From Siphonodentalium dalli (Eukaryota > Mollusca > Scaphopoda > Gadilida > Siphonodentaliidae), in the NCBI GenBank assembly GCA_032622095.1, contig CP136061.1, positions 257,766,077-257,830,076 on the forward strand: a stretch of DNA of 64,000 bases, written 5' to 3'. Position 1 is the first letter of the stretch. Every line of letters starts with the position of its first letter. Position numbers and translations under genes: made by a program. This document shows, one piece after another, positions 18,854 through 33,800 of the stretch. Below the pieces are notes generated by a model that had not been told where the DNA came from, searched no databases, and was given only the letters and a program-made list of their open reading frames with translations.

Positions 18854-20535
18854 GGCCTCATCTGCTATGGGCGACATAGACTCAGATTGAAGTTCCCAAA
18901 TGGTGAATATTGTGATGTACATCCATTGGGAACCTCGATTATGCAATGTGTCGTCTGCCAATTTCGGGATATAGAGAAACTAAACTAAAAAAGAAATATA
19001 ATCTATCTGAAGAATTGTCAAAAGAAATTTGATAAAGAAACATAAAGGTCCCAAGAGGGTGAATTCATTGATGCTAGCCCGCAATATACGAATTGTCGGC
19101 CTGCACACTAGAACAACACTTGCCGAAGTCATCAGCCATTTGCTTGCTGTTTTAAATTTTTCGCAATAGAATAAATAGGAACGCCATTTATCATTCCATG
19201 GAGACCTAAGTTCTGGTTCCCATTTTACCTTAAATTCTGATATGAATAAGTCATTATATGCCATATACATTACGGTCCATATACACGATTTGTCGATCTA
19301 TTTTGATCCCCGGAACAGGTCTTTGATAATAATTAAAGAGGAAGGAAACTACCGCATAACGAAAAGGCATGTGTATCGAGCAAGCTGTTCTCTGTTTGTG
19401 TGTAAAGTTTCAGTGCAAACCTCCGTACATGATCGGAGATATGGCGTCTCAAACTAACCTACACAATTACGCCGGTAAGTTGACGCCGCCATTTTAGAGG
19501 AAATATTATATTATAATATTTATAGTTCGTGACGTCACGGCATCACTCGGTTGTTTAACGCTAAGCTGTATCGCGTACGGTAGTCTGTTTTTAGATATGA
19601 AAACATAAATAAAACAGCAGATTGAATGTTTGTTGTATGCAATACATGATTATCTGTTGTTACTAAATTATAGTTTTGTTCGCAAAAGATTGTTTGGTTG
19701 TCATATTTGCACATGTTGAAGTCATTTGAGTTTGACCAAGATTGTCACATTCAAATCTTATGCGACCTTTAACTGGCCGCAAATTAGTGGTCCATAATTA
19801 TAACTTAAATAATTGTGGCTTATAATACATGTACGTGTGTGTACATTATTCAATGGGCTGTGGTTGACAAACAAACACGCCGAAATGATTTTAGTTCGAC
19901 AACCTTTATATATATCTGTACTAAGTATGAGTAACGCGAAGTGAGGCCGTGACGTCACGTTCTTATAAATATGGACTCGCCGTAATTGGCGGGGGTTTTG
20001 TATTAAGCGATGTGATATCGTTGTGTTTGAGCATAACTGAGAAATGAGATGTGTTTTAATCTACCATGTTGATATACTAAATTTATGCACCGCTCACTAC
20101 GTCCATTGACTACATAACGCCTGCCTAATAAACGTTACGTTTATTACGTCAATGTAGCTTTATTAGGTCAACGTAGCTTTATTAGGCTAGTACTACTTTT
20201 GTGACGTAATTTGATATGCAAATTGCGCAGGTAACTAGGGACGTCAACTGGCCTTATTGACGTCATTGTGATTTCAGTACGTTTCATCGTGTATAATTAA
20301 CTAAAATAATTCGTAAAATGATATAAGTTTTAGCTCTAAAACATCTATAAATCCTCAGAACAAGGTCTGCTTATAATAAATGTAAAAATGACAACGAACT
20401 ATTTCGCTCTAAGCTGCACTCCGGTTTTCCCACTTCATGAATGCTAATTGGTTTGCTTGACCTAATAAATGTAATGGCGTCATCGAAGTAACGAATGTAA
20501 AACTGAGGAAAATTTTTGTGCGATGAATAAATAAA
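18854..20535. other. no gene recognised; dispersed repeat fragments
   Basis: The stretch contains fragments of the palindromic family near 18890 and 19050, a segment like 7785-7815 near 19110, and GTAGCTTTATTAGG direct repeats near 20150-20190. No convincing exon was seen. Confidence 0.4.
19950..19971 (+). promoter_or_regulatory. CRE palindrome followed by a TATA-like box
   Basis: TGACGTCA at 19950-19957 stands 6 bases before TATAAATA at 19964-19971. A second TGACGTCA lies at 19530-19537. The spacing is promoter-like, but the nearest start codon (copy 1) is 1.7 kb away, so this may be chance or a transposon promoter. Confidence 0.2.
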
Positions 20536-20682
20536 ATACGTAGCTAATGTTGTCTCTTAAACTGTTATGTCCGCTCGGGGGATTTGGCATCTGTGGACTC
20601 GGCAGAGCCTCGCCCAATAGATGCTCAAATCCCCCTCACGTACATAAACAATTTAAGCGACGACACTAGCTACATGTAACAT
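20536..20682. mobile_element. hairpin MITE
   Basis: Inverted arms share GTAGCTA, CTTAAA, TTATGT and GGGGGATTTG-x-CATCT. The loop is about 35 bp. No coding capacity. Confidence 0.65.
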
Positions 20683-21693
20683 ATTCTATATATATTAATG
20701 GCCCGATTCGTCGAGGGTTTCCTTCCCCTTTAACAGTTGGAAATATGCCTGAAACAACATCTGTTGGAAATTTTACACCGCATATAGGTTGAAATATTTC
20801 ATTTTCCAACAAGTTATTAGTGGGGAATTTCGCTTTCTTTTCAGATCATCAATATATTTCTATTTTGGTTCAAATTGAGGTATGAATTGACCATCGGTTG
20901 GAAATTTACAACAGTTGGAAAGCTTAGGTGCAAGTTGCCCGTGCCAGTTGTGAAGTTCGAACCAAAAGTGGGTGCGCAATGCAATTTCGCGAACATGGGT
21001 GTTTTGTCTGGTTCAAAGGGCGGGGGGGGGGGGGGGAGGGGGAGGGGTGACCAAAAAAAAAACGAGCATAATTTTAGCTTTAATCAACGATATATTTTTA
21101 AACTACATGCAGTTCATGCCCCACAATAGTTGCGATCAATGCGAAATCATCGTAAGCTATGCCAGCTTTTAATTTGTATTCGTAAAAAATAACACAAGTA
21201 TTTGACGAATATACAAACCGAAAACGGTTAAAACAAATACGGTGCAAATACAATACAGATATTATATATGTTACTATTTGATTATTTGATTACCATATAT
21301 TATTGAAGGGCGCATGTATATATATTATATACAACGTCTGACATTATTTTATTAATCTTTTCTTGTCGAAGTTGTTATCGTTACAATATTTACCGTCATT
21401 CCGCTTTTTACTTGTTGTAATATCTGGCTAACACGGATACAACAGTTTGTTGTAAACATTTGACCAAATTAAATTACATCTTCTTGGTTATATTACTAGT
21501 CAAAAATAGCCCAAACACATTTGAATGTCACCTTTATTTGCTATGGTGGGAATAGGACGATATTCTTAATATAAGTTTCGCCTCATAGATAAAGCGATCC
21601 GAGAAAAATACGTGTAAAGTCCCGCGAAAGATAAGCTCTGTATGTAGTATTCTATAGAAACACACACAGGAGCCGTCCGTGTGTCGTACAGTT
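20683..21693. other. upstream region of EMI-like copy 1
   Basis: It contains a poly-G/poly-A tract (about 21018-21062) and AT-rich DNA. I could not identify a confident TATA box or transcription start for copy 1. Confidence 0.35.
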
Positions 21694-21863
21694 ATGCTAT
21701 TCAGCTTAATTTGCATAGCGGCAGCAGTGGCTTCCGCTTCTGCTGCCCACAACGAGAGACTGGTCAGAGTTATCGACCGGATCGAGAGGACGCCACATGC
21801 GGACCTACCAATACCATTGCAGTTCTACAAGAGGAAGATAGTCGACAAGCGTAATGGAGACAA
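21694..21863 (+). CDS. exon 1 (signal peptide), EMI-like copy 1
   Basis: ATG at 21694 opens MLFSLICIAAAVASASA, followed by HNERLVRVIDRIERT. The donor GTAAGT starts at 21864, phase 2, as in copy 2. Confidence 0.85.
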
Positions 21864-24800
21864 GTAAGTTGTAATGTTCAACATACGTTAAATGTTAGTC
21901 ATACAACAACGTTATCAGAAATTAAAGAAACACGAAGAAGAGTATCTTTCTATCACACAATTAGCCCCTTAAGCCCAGCCGCATATGTTTTGATAGCAAG
22001 ACACATGTGTATTATCGGCACGCGCAGTGTCAATTTAAAGAAACACGAAGAAAAGTATCTTTCTATCACACAATTAGCCCCTTAAGCCCAGCCGCATATT
22101 TTTTGATAGCAAGACACATGTGTATTATCGGCACGCGCAGTGTCAATTTAAAGAAACACAAAGAAGAGTATCTGTCTATCACACAATTAGCCCCTTAAGC
22201 CCAGCCGCATATATTTTGATAGCAAGACACATGTGTATTATCGGCACGCGCAGTGTCAATTTAAAGAAACACGAAGAAGAGTATCTTTCTATCACACAAT
22301 TAGCCCCTTAAGCCCAGCCGCATATTTTTTGATAGCAAGACACATGTGTATTATCGGCACGCGCAGTGTCAATTTAAAGAAACACGAAGAAGAGTATCTT
22401 GCTATCACACAACTAGCCCCTTAAGCCCAGCCGCATATTTTTTGATAGCAAGACACATGTGTATTATCGGCACGCGCAGTGTCAATTTGAATGCCGATAA
22501 TATGATATTCAATTTGTGTTGAGTATTTAGTGTTGATTGTGAGATAACATTGGTGGTTGAACCATTTTGTCAACATGAAAAGACACAGTTGATATGGAAC
22601 TATATTTTAGTCTGGAAGGTGTCTTTAGTTCCTCTACGGTTGTGATAAGGAAATCAATATTAATTTGTTTAACCCCAGCCGTTTCGATGTCGTTTTCCTT
22701 GCTAAAATGTTATTATGTGATAAAAATATCTCAAATTCGTCGTAATTCTAAAGGAAATAAACCTTGCCCACTAAATTTGATTCTAGCCTCGCTAAATCAC
22801 GGCTCGAATCGAATTTAGTGCACTCGGTTAACATATTTCGTATATAATTGCAACTCATTAGATATCCTCTATTTTCTACAAGAAGATAAGATGAACGGTG
22901 TTATCTAATTACTTTTGGCTTATACACTTTGTAAGAGTGTAAAGAACACCAATGCATATTAAGACAATAATTTTTTAAGACGTAATTTGACTTCGTTAAA
23001 TATAAAACAGAATGTTGTATCCGCATACGTAAGATATTACGGTCGAAATAAAACGAGGAACAGTATAGAACATGTAACGGAAATAACTTCTCTATGAAAT
23101 GACAATGTCTGACGTTGCATATTATACATACAAGTAGGGGATTACCCGTCAGAAATGAGTGATGACAAACATGACACGCAGGAACACCATGTGAAGAATT
23201 AGTTTATGCTGATAATAAATGCTCAGTGTTACTAATTATTAATTCGCTTTTAAGTCGTTTGAGCACCATGTAATATTTCACGTGTCATGTTACAACAAAA
23301 AGTTATGTTCACACAATGAGCTGTCGACAGTGCTTTCGCTCAATGGTAGCAGGAAATGTCTCTTCCCTTAGTTACATCAGTTCAGCTTCGGAGGTTTTTC
23401 ATGAGTTGTTGAAAGCAAACCTTCAAGTATAGACAGTATGTTGTTATAGTGGAACGTGTTGCCATGGAAATGTATAGGCATATTTAAAGATTTCTATTAG
23501 CTGCGGCTGTACGATTATGTGGTGGAAAATTTCAATATCATTCCATGGACATTGCTGTAATACTTGTCATTTCAGTTTTCATCGCTGTAACACTGGCCAT
23601 TTCAGTTCTCATTGCTATAATACTGGCCATTTCAGTTTTTTCATTGCTGTAACACTGGTCATTTCAGTTCTCATTGCTGTAACACTGGTCATTTCAGTTC
23701 TCATTGCTGTAATACTGGTCATTTCAGTTTTCATTGCTGTAACACTGGTCATTTCAGTTCTCATTGCTGTAATACTGGTCATTTCAGTTCTCATTCCTGT
23801 AACACTGGCCATTTCATTTCTCATTGATGTACACTGGTCATTTCAGTTCTCATTGCTGTAATACTGGTCATTTCAGTTCTCATTGCTGTAACACTGGTCA
23901 TTGCAGTTCGCATTGCTGTAATACTGGTCATTTCAGTTCTCATTGCTGTAACACTGGCCATTTCATTTCTCGTTGCTGTAACACTGGTCATTTCAGTTCT
24001 CATTGCTGTAACACTGGTCATTTCAGTTTTCATTGCTGTAACACTGGTCATTTCAGTTCTCATTGCTGTAATACTGGTCATTTCAGTTCTCATTCCTGTA
24101 ACACTGGCCATTTCATTTCTCATTGATGTACACTGGTCATTTCAGTTCTCATTGCTGTAATATTGGTCATTTCAGTTCTCATTGCTGTAACACTGGTCAT
24201 TGCAGATCTCATTGCCGTAACACTGGTCATTTCAGTTCTCATTGCTGTAACACTGGTCATTTCAGTTCTCATTGCTGTAACACTGGTCATTTCAGTTTTC
24301 ATTGCTGTAACACTGGTCATTTCAGTTCTCATTGCTGTAATACTGGTCATTTCAGTTCTCATTCCTGTAACACTGGCCATTTCATTTCTCATTGATGTAC
24401 ACTGGTCATTTCAGTTCTCATTGCTGTAATATTGGTCATTTCAGTTCTCATTGCTGTAACACTGGTCATTGCAGATCTCATTGCCGTAACACTGGTCATT
24501 TCAGTTCTCATTGATATAACACTGGTCATTGCAGTTATCATTGCTGTAACACTGGTGAGTTCAGTACTCAGTGATGTAACACTGGTCATTTCAGTTCCCA
24601 TTAGTGTAACAATCATGGTTGTTTCAGTTCCCATTGCTATAACACTGGTCATTGCAGTTCGCATATGCTGTAACACTGGTGAGTTCAGTACTCAGTGATG
24701 TAACACTGGTCATTTCAGTTCCCATTGGTGTAACATTCATGGTTGTTTCAGTTCTCATTGCTGTAGCACTGGTCATTTCAGTTCGCATTGCTGTAACACG

Positions 24801-27800
24801 GGTCATTTCAGTTCTCATTGCTGTAACACTGGTTATTTCAGTTCTCATTGCTGTAACACTGGTCATTTCAGTTATTATTGCTATAACACTGGTCATTGCA
24901 GTTCTCATTGCTGTAACACTGGTTATTTCAGTTATTATTGCTATAACACTGGTCATTGCAGTTCTCACTGCTGTAACACTGGTGAGTTCAGTACTCAATG
25001 ATGTAACACTGGTCATTCAGGTCCCATTTGTGTAACAATCATGGTTGTTTCAGTTCCCATTGCTATACCACTGGTCATTGCAGTTCTCATTGCTGTAACA
25101 CTGGTCAGTTCAGTAGTCAGTGATGTAACACTGGTCATTTCAGTTCCCATTGGTGTTGCACATCCGACTTGACGCCTGTCCATAGAACTGAAACCAGAAT
25201 GGAAGCCAAGAAGTTCTCCAGGTATGAGCAGGTGACCCACGTGACCGGATACAAGAGATGTCCCATTGACACTCATATCTTCAGGTATGTAAACATTTCC
25301 TCACTATCAGAAAAAAAACCTGACAATTACTGGTTGAACCCTTCACTAGAAAAGTTATATAACATCTTTTCTATTGAAAATATATTAATATTGAAGAACG
25401 TTAGCATTTATTGGAAACATGTCGTTAAAGTATACAACTTAGATAGCATACTAAGCTATATATATCCATATGAATGTATATGTATTTGCTGTATGCATAT
25501 ATATACAATTGTGTATATCTGTGTATAAAGTATACATATTATATTTATATAAGTATTATATAAATGTTATTGTGTATGAACATGACATTCTGATGGAAGT
25601 ACTATATTCATTCATACCAATGTAAATGGTGTATATATGTGCTCATGCATGTTCCATATCAATATGTTGCTTTTCGCATTAAACTCCTCCATTCTTTCAG
25701 CGGTGGACACGGTAAGAGAGGGTTGTTCGATAATTTACTGAACGGGAACCCACACCACCATCACTGGCAGGATCAGTTCACCACGCAGACTCCAAACACC
25801 GGATCCGGGACCGGATCCATGACAACGCCTAAATACGAATGGCATGAGTGTCCAGTGTACGAAACTATCAACGTGTAAGTTAGCAGTTAGTTTGTATCAG
25901 CGCGGGATACTTGGGTTGTTGAACCAAGCACCTTGGCTACACTCACACACACTGGCAAGTCAACCCTTCTATAGTAACTACTCATTGGTGAGTAGTTCCC
26001 GTAAGGCATATTCAACGTTTGTTGAACTTATCATCCAAGCAATTCCCACCAATTAATATGAAACATTTTGTACTTGTATTATCTTTTCATCAGTCTGTAT
26101 TCTTGATTTATTACCTGAACATCCTTCCAGATGAATAACGAATCGACCAAAATATATTCTCTTCTAATTGGTTGGGAGAATCCATTTGGTCAAGCAATGT
26201 TTAAGTGCAAAATATACCAACCAATTCGGCGTATAGATAATTTGCGGTGTTTTACCGCAAAATGTCGGATTTACCAATTGTGAGTCAGTATCAATTGGAG
26301 AACTGAAAAACGCGCACCCCATGAAGTAGATCAAGACTTCTCGGTCAACAAAAGCTTGGAATATCGGTTGGGTTGATGTTGTTTTATACGGAGTTCCCTC
26401 CCATTGCCGTTTTATAACGGACTTTCATTCAAAATACATACATATACACGTGGAGTCTGGGCATTCACGTGAACACCTGAATGTGATTAATCACATGTCC
26501 ACGATAAATCTGTCTTCAACATGATATATCGTATACCGTGATAGAAAAAGGTAAAGTGATGAGACGGTCGTTTAATATATTGTTTACATATATTTTCTGG
26601 TAGCACGACAAATCGAAATTCTCTGGAAAACTAGGCTTTGTTTACTTATAAATATCGTTCGTTTGACATTCCACAGACCTCTGCAAAACGCATATTTTAT
26701 ATCATCATGCCTTGGAAAGGATATAGACAAAGCTTCATTTGACCCAATCCGAAGACATACAAGCACGATAACTCCCGCCAACGATTCTGGGCGTAAAGTA
26801 CGTTATAGAACAGTAACGGTATGGGACTTGGTCCAAAAATAGCATCAACCCAACCGATAGCCCAAGCTGTTGTGGACCGATAAGACTTTGTCTACCCTTG
26901 TAGTAGACGACCTTTCACGCTTATGTCTACATTCCATACAGGGTGTATCTCTTCTGAATGTTTCGACAAAACAGCTGCCACCAATAACATTTTACCCACA
27001 TTTTAAAGTGGACTTACACGATAGATAATCCAAACAAATAGTGTTATAACTTGCTCGTAGTCAGCCCACAAAATATAAAATACAATTTTATCATTTATTA
27101 CCTTCATTTCGAAAACCGCTGATAGAATGCGAGCACTATTTCGCGCAATTTGTTGATGCGATTTCTATGTTAATTTGTAATTACAAACCCACGTGTTACT
27201 TCTTCGCTGGTTCAATATCCAGTCGGTCAGATTGACTTGAAACGTATTTTATTTGCATATAATACAACAGGGATCGGGGCACAAATTTAACTTATGTAGC
27301 CCCTCTCCCAATACAATCAATTTAGATACAAAATGTTTACAAGATGACAGCTGAACATATTTACATGCATGATTTTGTGATTTTATGGTGATTGGTGTAG
27401 TGCCTTCCAGAGCATATTGTTATATATGGGTTATGGATGATTTGGTAGCTATAACATTTGGTGGGGTTTGTTTGATTTTGTGTTCGTCTTAACTGATGTC
27501 GGAGCAGGGTTTTGTCAAAGGGGTATTTTCTTCATATATATGTTAGTCAGCTACTCTGGAAGACAGTACATACGGTAGATCAAAATAACAGAGAACTGGT
27601 GATTGAGTGGGGGAGTAGGTCAATAAGTAGGGAGCGAGCACATTACTAAACTGCGTAGTTCATATATTTACCGATATATATACTAAGACAATTTGAAGTC
27701 TTTCCTTGTGGATATATTTATATAGTTTTAAATTCAGTTATCTAAACGCTTTGTTGCTTTGTCGGTCAGATGCTGTCATTGTGACTTACCAGTCAAAGTT

Positions 27801-30800
27801 TATCAAATTATCCTGCTCACTTGCACTTCCGGCCTATTATAAAGAGTAGATCCGTGAACGGTTTTACCAAACATACAAAACATTCCACTTTCAACACAAC
27901 ACATGTTGTATGAGTTGTGAACTTGTGGTAGCCGCCATTAATGTAGGGAAAACCAACGCTTAAAAATATTGCCGAACTGTTCAATAACATGGTACCCAGT
28001 CTGTATAGAGTCAGAAAGGAAGTATGACTGGTGCACTATGATATTATGTATGAGCAGTTTGTCTTTCATTTTCTCTCTGAGTCGATTCCTTTCACTTGAA
28101 GTGTTCACGCTGGATCGACAAATTTTTTGGCATTTTTTCTTGACTAATTCTGATTATTTTGGCCAATTTAAAAACACTTTTGAATTAGATTTATGATTTT
28201 GGGTTAAAGAAAACTTTAGCCAAAAGTTTGGACGAATAAATTTGTTTTGGCCATTTTCTAAAAAAGATGGCCATTGTTTTATCTAAAACAAAATCAAAAC
28301 CAACATAGTCACGCGGGAGGCGGTAGACAAGTAGGATGGGCGGGCGTGCGGCTCTATTTTTTCCCTCGGGCCTTTTTTCAAAATATATCATACATTTTCA
28401 CCCAAAATGGCAATACACTTTGTATACTGAAGCATATACTACATATAGCAGTATATTGTGTTACATTGGAATGTTCTGGAAATTAGTTTGTTGATATTGT
28501 TCGAGAAATGTTTTGATCGTTAGCTTTATTGGTTTGTATTACATTCATATTTATGATTTACCATGATTCCCCGAGTGATTACAAACGATAATTTACCATG
28601 ATTCCCCGAGTGATTATGTATACAAACGATAATTTATTATTTACCATGATTCCCCGAATGATTACAAACGATAATTTACCATGATTCCCCGAGTGATTCC
28701 CCGAGTGATTACAAACGATAATTTACCATGATTCCCCGAGTGATTACAAACGATAATTTACCATGATTCCCCGAGTGATTACAAATGATAATTTATGATT
28801 TACCATGATTCCCCGAGTGATTACAAACGATAAATTATAATTTACCATGATTCCCCGAGTGATTACAAACGATAATTGATGATTTACCATGACTCCCCGA
28901 GTGATTACAAACGATCATTTATGATTTACCATGATTCCCCGAGTGATTACAAACGATCATTTATGATTTACCATGATTCCCCGAGTGATTACAAACGATA
29001 ATTTACCATGATTACCCGAGTGATTACAAACGATTATTTACCATGATTCCCCGAGTGATTACAAACGATAATTTACCATGATTCCCCGAGTGATTACAAA
29101 CGAGTATTAACCATGATTCCCCGAGTGATTACAAACGATAATTTAACATAATTCCTCGAGTGATTACAAACGATAATTTATGATTTACCATGATTCCCCG
29201 AGTGATTACAAACGATAACTTATGATTTACCATGATTCCCCGAGTGATTACAAACGATAATTTATGATTTACCATGATTCCCCGAGTGATTACAAACGAT
29301 AATTTACCACGATTCCCCGAGTGATTACAAACGATAATTTACCATGATTCCCCGAGTGATTACAAACGATAATTTACCATGATTACCCGAGTGATTACAA
29401 ACGATAATTTGTGATTTACCATGATTCACCGAGTGATTACAAACGATAATTTACCATGATTCCCAGAGTAATTACAAACGATAATTTACCATGATTCCCC
29501 GAGTGATTACAAATGATAATTTACCATGATTCCCCGAGTGATTACAAACGATAATTTATGATTTACCATGATTCCCCGAGTGATTACAAACGATAATTTA
29601 TGATTTACCATGAATCCCCGAGTGATTAACAAACGATAATTTATGATTTACCATGATTCCCCGAGTGATTACAAATGATAATTTATGATTTACCATGATT
29701 CCCCGAGTGATTACAAACGATAATTTATGATTTACCATGATTCCCCGAGTGATTAACAAACGATAATTTATGATTTACCATGATTCCCCGAGTGATTACA
29801 AACGATAATTTATTATTTACCATGATTCCCCGAGCGATTAACAAACGATAATTTATGATTTACCATGATTCCCCGAGTGATTACAAACGATAATTTATGA
29901 TTTACCATGATTCCCCGAGTGATTACAAACGATAATTTATTATTTACCATGATTCCCCGAGCGATTAACAAACGATAATTTATGATTTACCCTGATTCCC
30001 CGAGTGATTACAAACTATAATTTATGATTTACCATGATTCCCCGAGTGATTACAAACGATAATTTATGATTTACCATGATTCCCCGAGTGATTACAAACG
30101 ATAATTTATGATTTACCATGATTCCACGAGTGATTACAAACGATAATTTACCATGATTCCCCGAGTGATTACAAACGATAATTTACCATGATTCCCCGAG
30201 TGATTACAAACGATAATTTACCATGATTACCCGAGAGATTACAAACGATAATTTATGATTTACCATGATTCCCCGAGTGATTACAAACGATAATTTACCA
30301 TGATTCCCCGAGTGATTACAAACGATAATTTATGATTTACCATGATTCCCCGAGTGATTACAAACGATAATTTACCATGATTCCCCGAGTGATTTCAAAC
30401 GATAATTTATGATTTACCATGATTCCCCGAGTGATTACAAACGATAATTTATGATTTACCATGATTCCCCGAATGATTACAAACGATAATTTACCATGAT
30501 TCCCCGAGTGATTACAAACGATAATTTACCATGATTCCTCGAGTGATTACAAACGATAATTTACCATGATTCCCCGAGTAATTACAAACGATAATTTATG
30601 ATTTACCATGATTCCCCGAGTGATTACAAACGATAATTTACCATGATTCCCCTAGTGATTTCAAACGATAATGTATGATTACCATGATTCCCCGAGTGAT
30701 TACAAACGATAATTTTCCATGATTCCCCGAGTGATTACATCCGATAATTTGTGATTTACCCCGATTCCCCGAGTGATTACAAACGATAATTTACCATGAT

Positions 30801-33800
30801 TCCCCGGGTGATTACAAACGATAATTTACCATGATTCCCGTGTGATTTCAAACGATAATTTATGATTTACCATGATTCCCCGAGTGATTACAAACGATAA
30901 TTTACCATGATTCCCCGAGTGATTACAAACGATAATTTACCATGATTCCCGAGTGATTTCAAACGATAATTTATGATTTACCATGATTCCCCGAGTGATT
31001 ACAAATGATAATTTACCATGATTCCCCGAGTGATTACAAACGATAATTTATGATTTACCATGATTCCCCGAGTGATTACAAACGATAATTTATGATTTAC
31101 CATGATTCCCCGAGTGATTAACAAACGATAATTTATTATTTACCATGATTCCCCGAGTGATTACAAACGATAATTTATGATTTACCATGATTCCCCGAGT
31201 GATTAACAAACGATAATTTATTATTTACCATGATTCCCGAGTGATTACAAACGATAATTTACCATGATTCCCCGAGTGATTACAAATGATAATTTTTGAT
31301 TTACCATTATTCCCCGAGTGATTAACAAACGATAATTTATGATTTACCATGATTCCCCGAGTGATTACAAACGATAATTTATGATTTACCATGATTCCCC
31401 GAATGATTACAAACGATAATTTACCATGATTACCCGAGTGATTACAAACGATAATTTATGAGTTACCATGATTCCCCGAGTGATTACAAACGATAATTTA
31501 CCACGATTCCCCGAGTGATTACAAACGATAATTTACCATGATTCCCCGAGTGATTACAAACGATAATTTACCATGATTACCCGAGTGATTACAAACGATA
31601 ATTTGTGATTTACCATGATTCCCCGAGTGATTACAAATGATAATTTACCATGATTCCCCGAGTGATTACAAACGATAATTTATGATTTACCATGATTCCC
31701 CGAGTGATTACAAACGATAATTTATGATTTACCATGATTCCCCGAGTGATTACAAATGATAATTTATGATTTACCATGATTACCCGAGTGATTACAAACG
31801 ATAATTTATGATTTACCATGATTACCCGAGTGATTACAAACGATAATTTGTGATTTACCATGATTCCCCGAGTGATTACAAATGATAATTTACCATGATT
31901 CCCCGAGTGATTACAAACGATAATTTATGATTTACCATGATTCCCCGAGTGATTACAAACGATAATTTATGATTTACCATGATTCCCCGAGTGATTAACA
32001 AACGATAATTTATTATTTACCATGATTCCCCGAGTGATTACAAACGATAATTTATGATTTACCATGATTCCCCGAGTGATTAACAAACGATAATTTATTA
32101 TTTACCATGATTCCCGAGTGATTACAAACGATAATTTACCATGATTCCCCGAGTGATTACAAATGATAATTTTTGATTTACCATTATTCCCCGAGTGATT
32201 AACAAACGATAATTTATGATTTACCATGATTCCCCGAGTGATTACAAACGATAATTTATGATTTACCATGATTCCCCGAATGATTACAAACGATAATTTA
32301 CCATGATTACCCGAGTGATTACAAACGATAATTTATGAGTTACCATGATTCCCCGAGTGATTACAAACGATAATTTACCACGATTCCCCGAGTGATTACA
32401 AACGATAATTTACCATGATTCCCCGAGTGATTACAAACGATAATTTACCATGATTACCCGAGTGATTACAAACGATAATTTGTGATTTACCATGATTCCC
32501 CGAGTGATTACAAACGATAATTTACCATGATTCCCCGAGTGATTACAAACGATAATTTACCATGATTCCCCGAGTGATTACAAACGATAATTTACCATGA
32601 TCACCCGAGTGATTACAAACGATAATTTATTATTTACCATGATTCCCCGAGCGATTAACAAACGATAATTTATGATTTATCATGATTCCCCGAGTGATTA
32701 CAAACGATAATTTATGATTTACCATGATTCCTCGAGCAATTAACAAACGATAATTTATGATTTACCATGATTCCCCGAGTGATTACCATGATTCCCCGAG
32801 TGATTACCATGATTCCCCGAGTGATTACCATGATTCCCCGAGTGATTACAAACGATAATTTATGGTTTACCCTGATTTACCGAGTGATTACAAACGATAA
32901 TTTATGATTTACCATGATTCCCCGAGTGATTACAAACGATAATTTATGATTTACCATGACTCCCCGAGTGATTACAAACGATAATTTACCATGATTCCCC
33001 GAGTGATTACAATCGATAATTTACCATGATTCCTCGTGTGATTACAAACGATAATTTACCATTATTCCCCGAGTGATTACAAACGATAATTTATGATTTA
33101 CCATGATTCCCCGAGTGATTACAAACGATAATTTATGATTTACCATGAATCCCCGAGTGATTACAAACGATAATTTACCATGATTCCCCGAGTGATTACA
33201 AACGATAATTTACCATGATTCCCCGAGTGATTACAAACGATAATTTACCATGATTCCCCGAGTGATTTCAAACGATAATTTATGAATTACCATGATTCCC
33301 CGAGTGATTACAAACGATAATTTACCATGATTCCCCGAGTGATTACAAACGATAATTTACCATGATTCCTCGAGTGATTACAAACGATAATTTACCATGA
33401 TTACCCGAGTGATTACAAACGATTATTTACCATGATTCCCCGAGTGATTACAAACGATAATTTATGATTTACCATGATTCCCCGAGTGATTTCAAACGAT
33501 AATTTATGATTTACCATGATTCCCCGAGTGATTACAAACGATAATTTACCATGATTCCCCGAGTGATTACAAACGATAATTTACCATGATTACCCGAGTG
33601 ATTACAAACGATAATTTACCATGATTCCCCGAGTGATTACAAACGATCATTTACCATGATTACCCGAGTGATTACAAACGATAATTTGTGATTTAACACG
33701 ATTCCCCGAGTGATTACAAACGATAATTTACAAAGATTCCCCGAATAATTACAAACGATAATTTACCATGATTCCCCGAGTGATTACAAACGATAATTTA

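Noticed and set aside
21694-21869. Treating copy 1 exon 1 as a complete 57-residue secreted peptide ending at TAA
   Set aside because: The TAA is part of the GTAAGT donor, and later exons continue in phase with cysteines matching copy 2. The same reasoning was applied to copy 2 exon 1.
23615-25016. Long open frames on both strands through the 30-bp array
   Set aside because: They arise because the period is a multiple of three and the units lack stops; apart from the exon 2 junction nothing supports translation.
25186-25284. Starting copy 1 exon 2 at 25186 (after CCATAG)
   Set aside because: It is in frame, but it would lose the CC pair conserved with copy 2 (SHWCC versus EHWCC); kept only as an alternative acceptor.
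25169-25528. Reading through the exon 2 donor of copy 1 as one long frame
   Set aside because: A good GTATGT donor at 25285 and the exon 3 phase match show that the frame after 25284 is intron.
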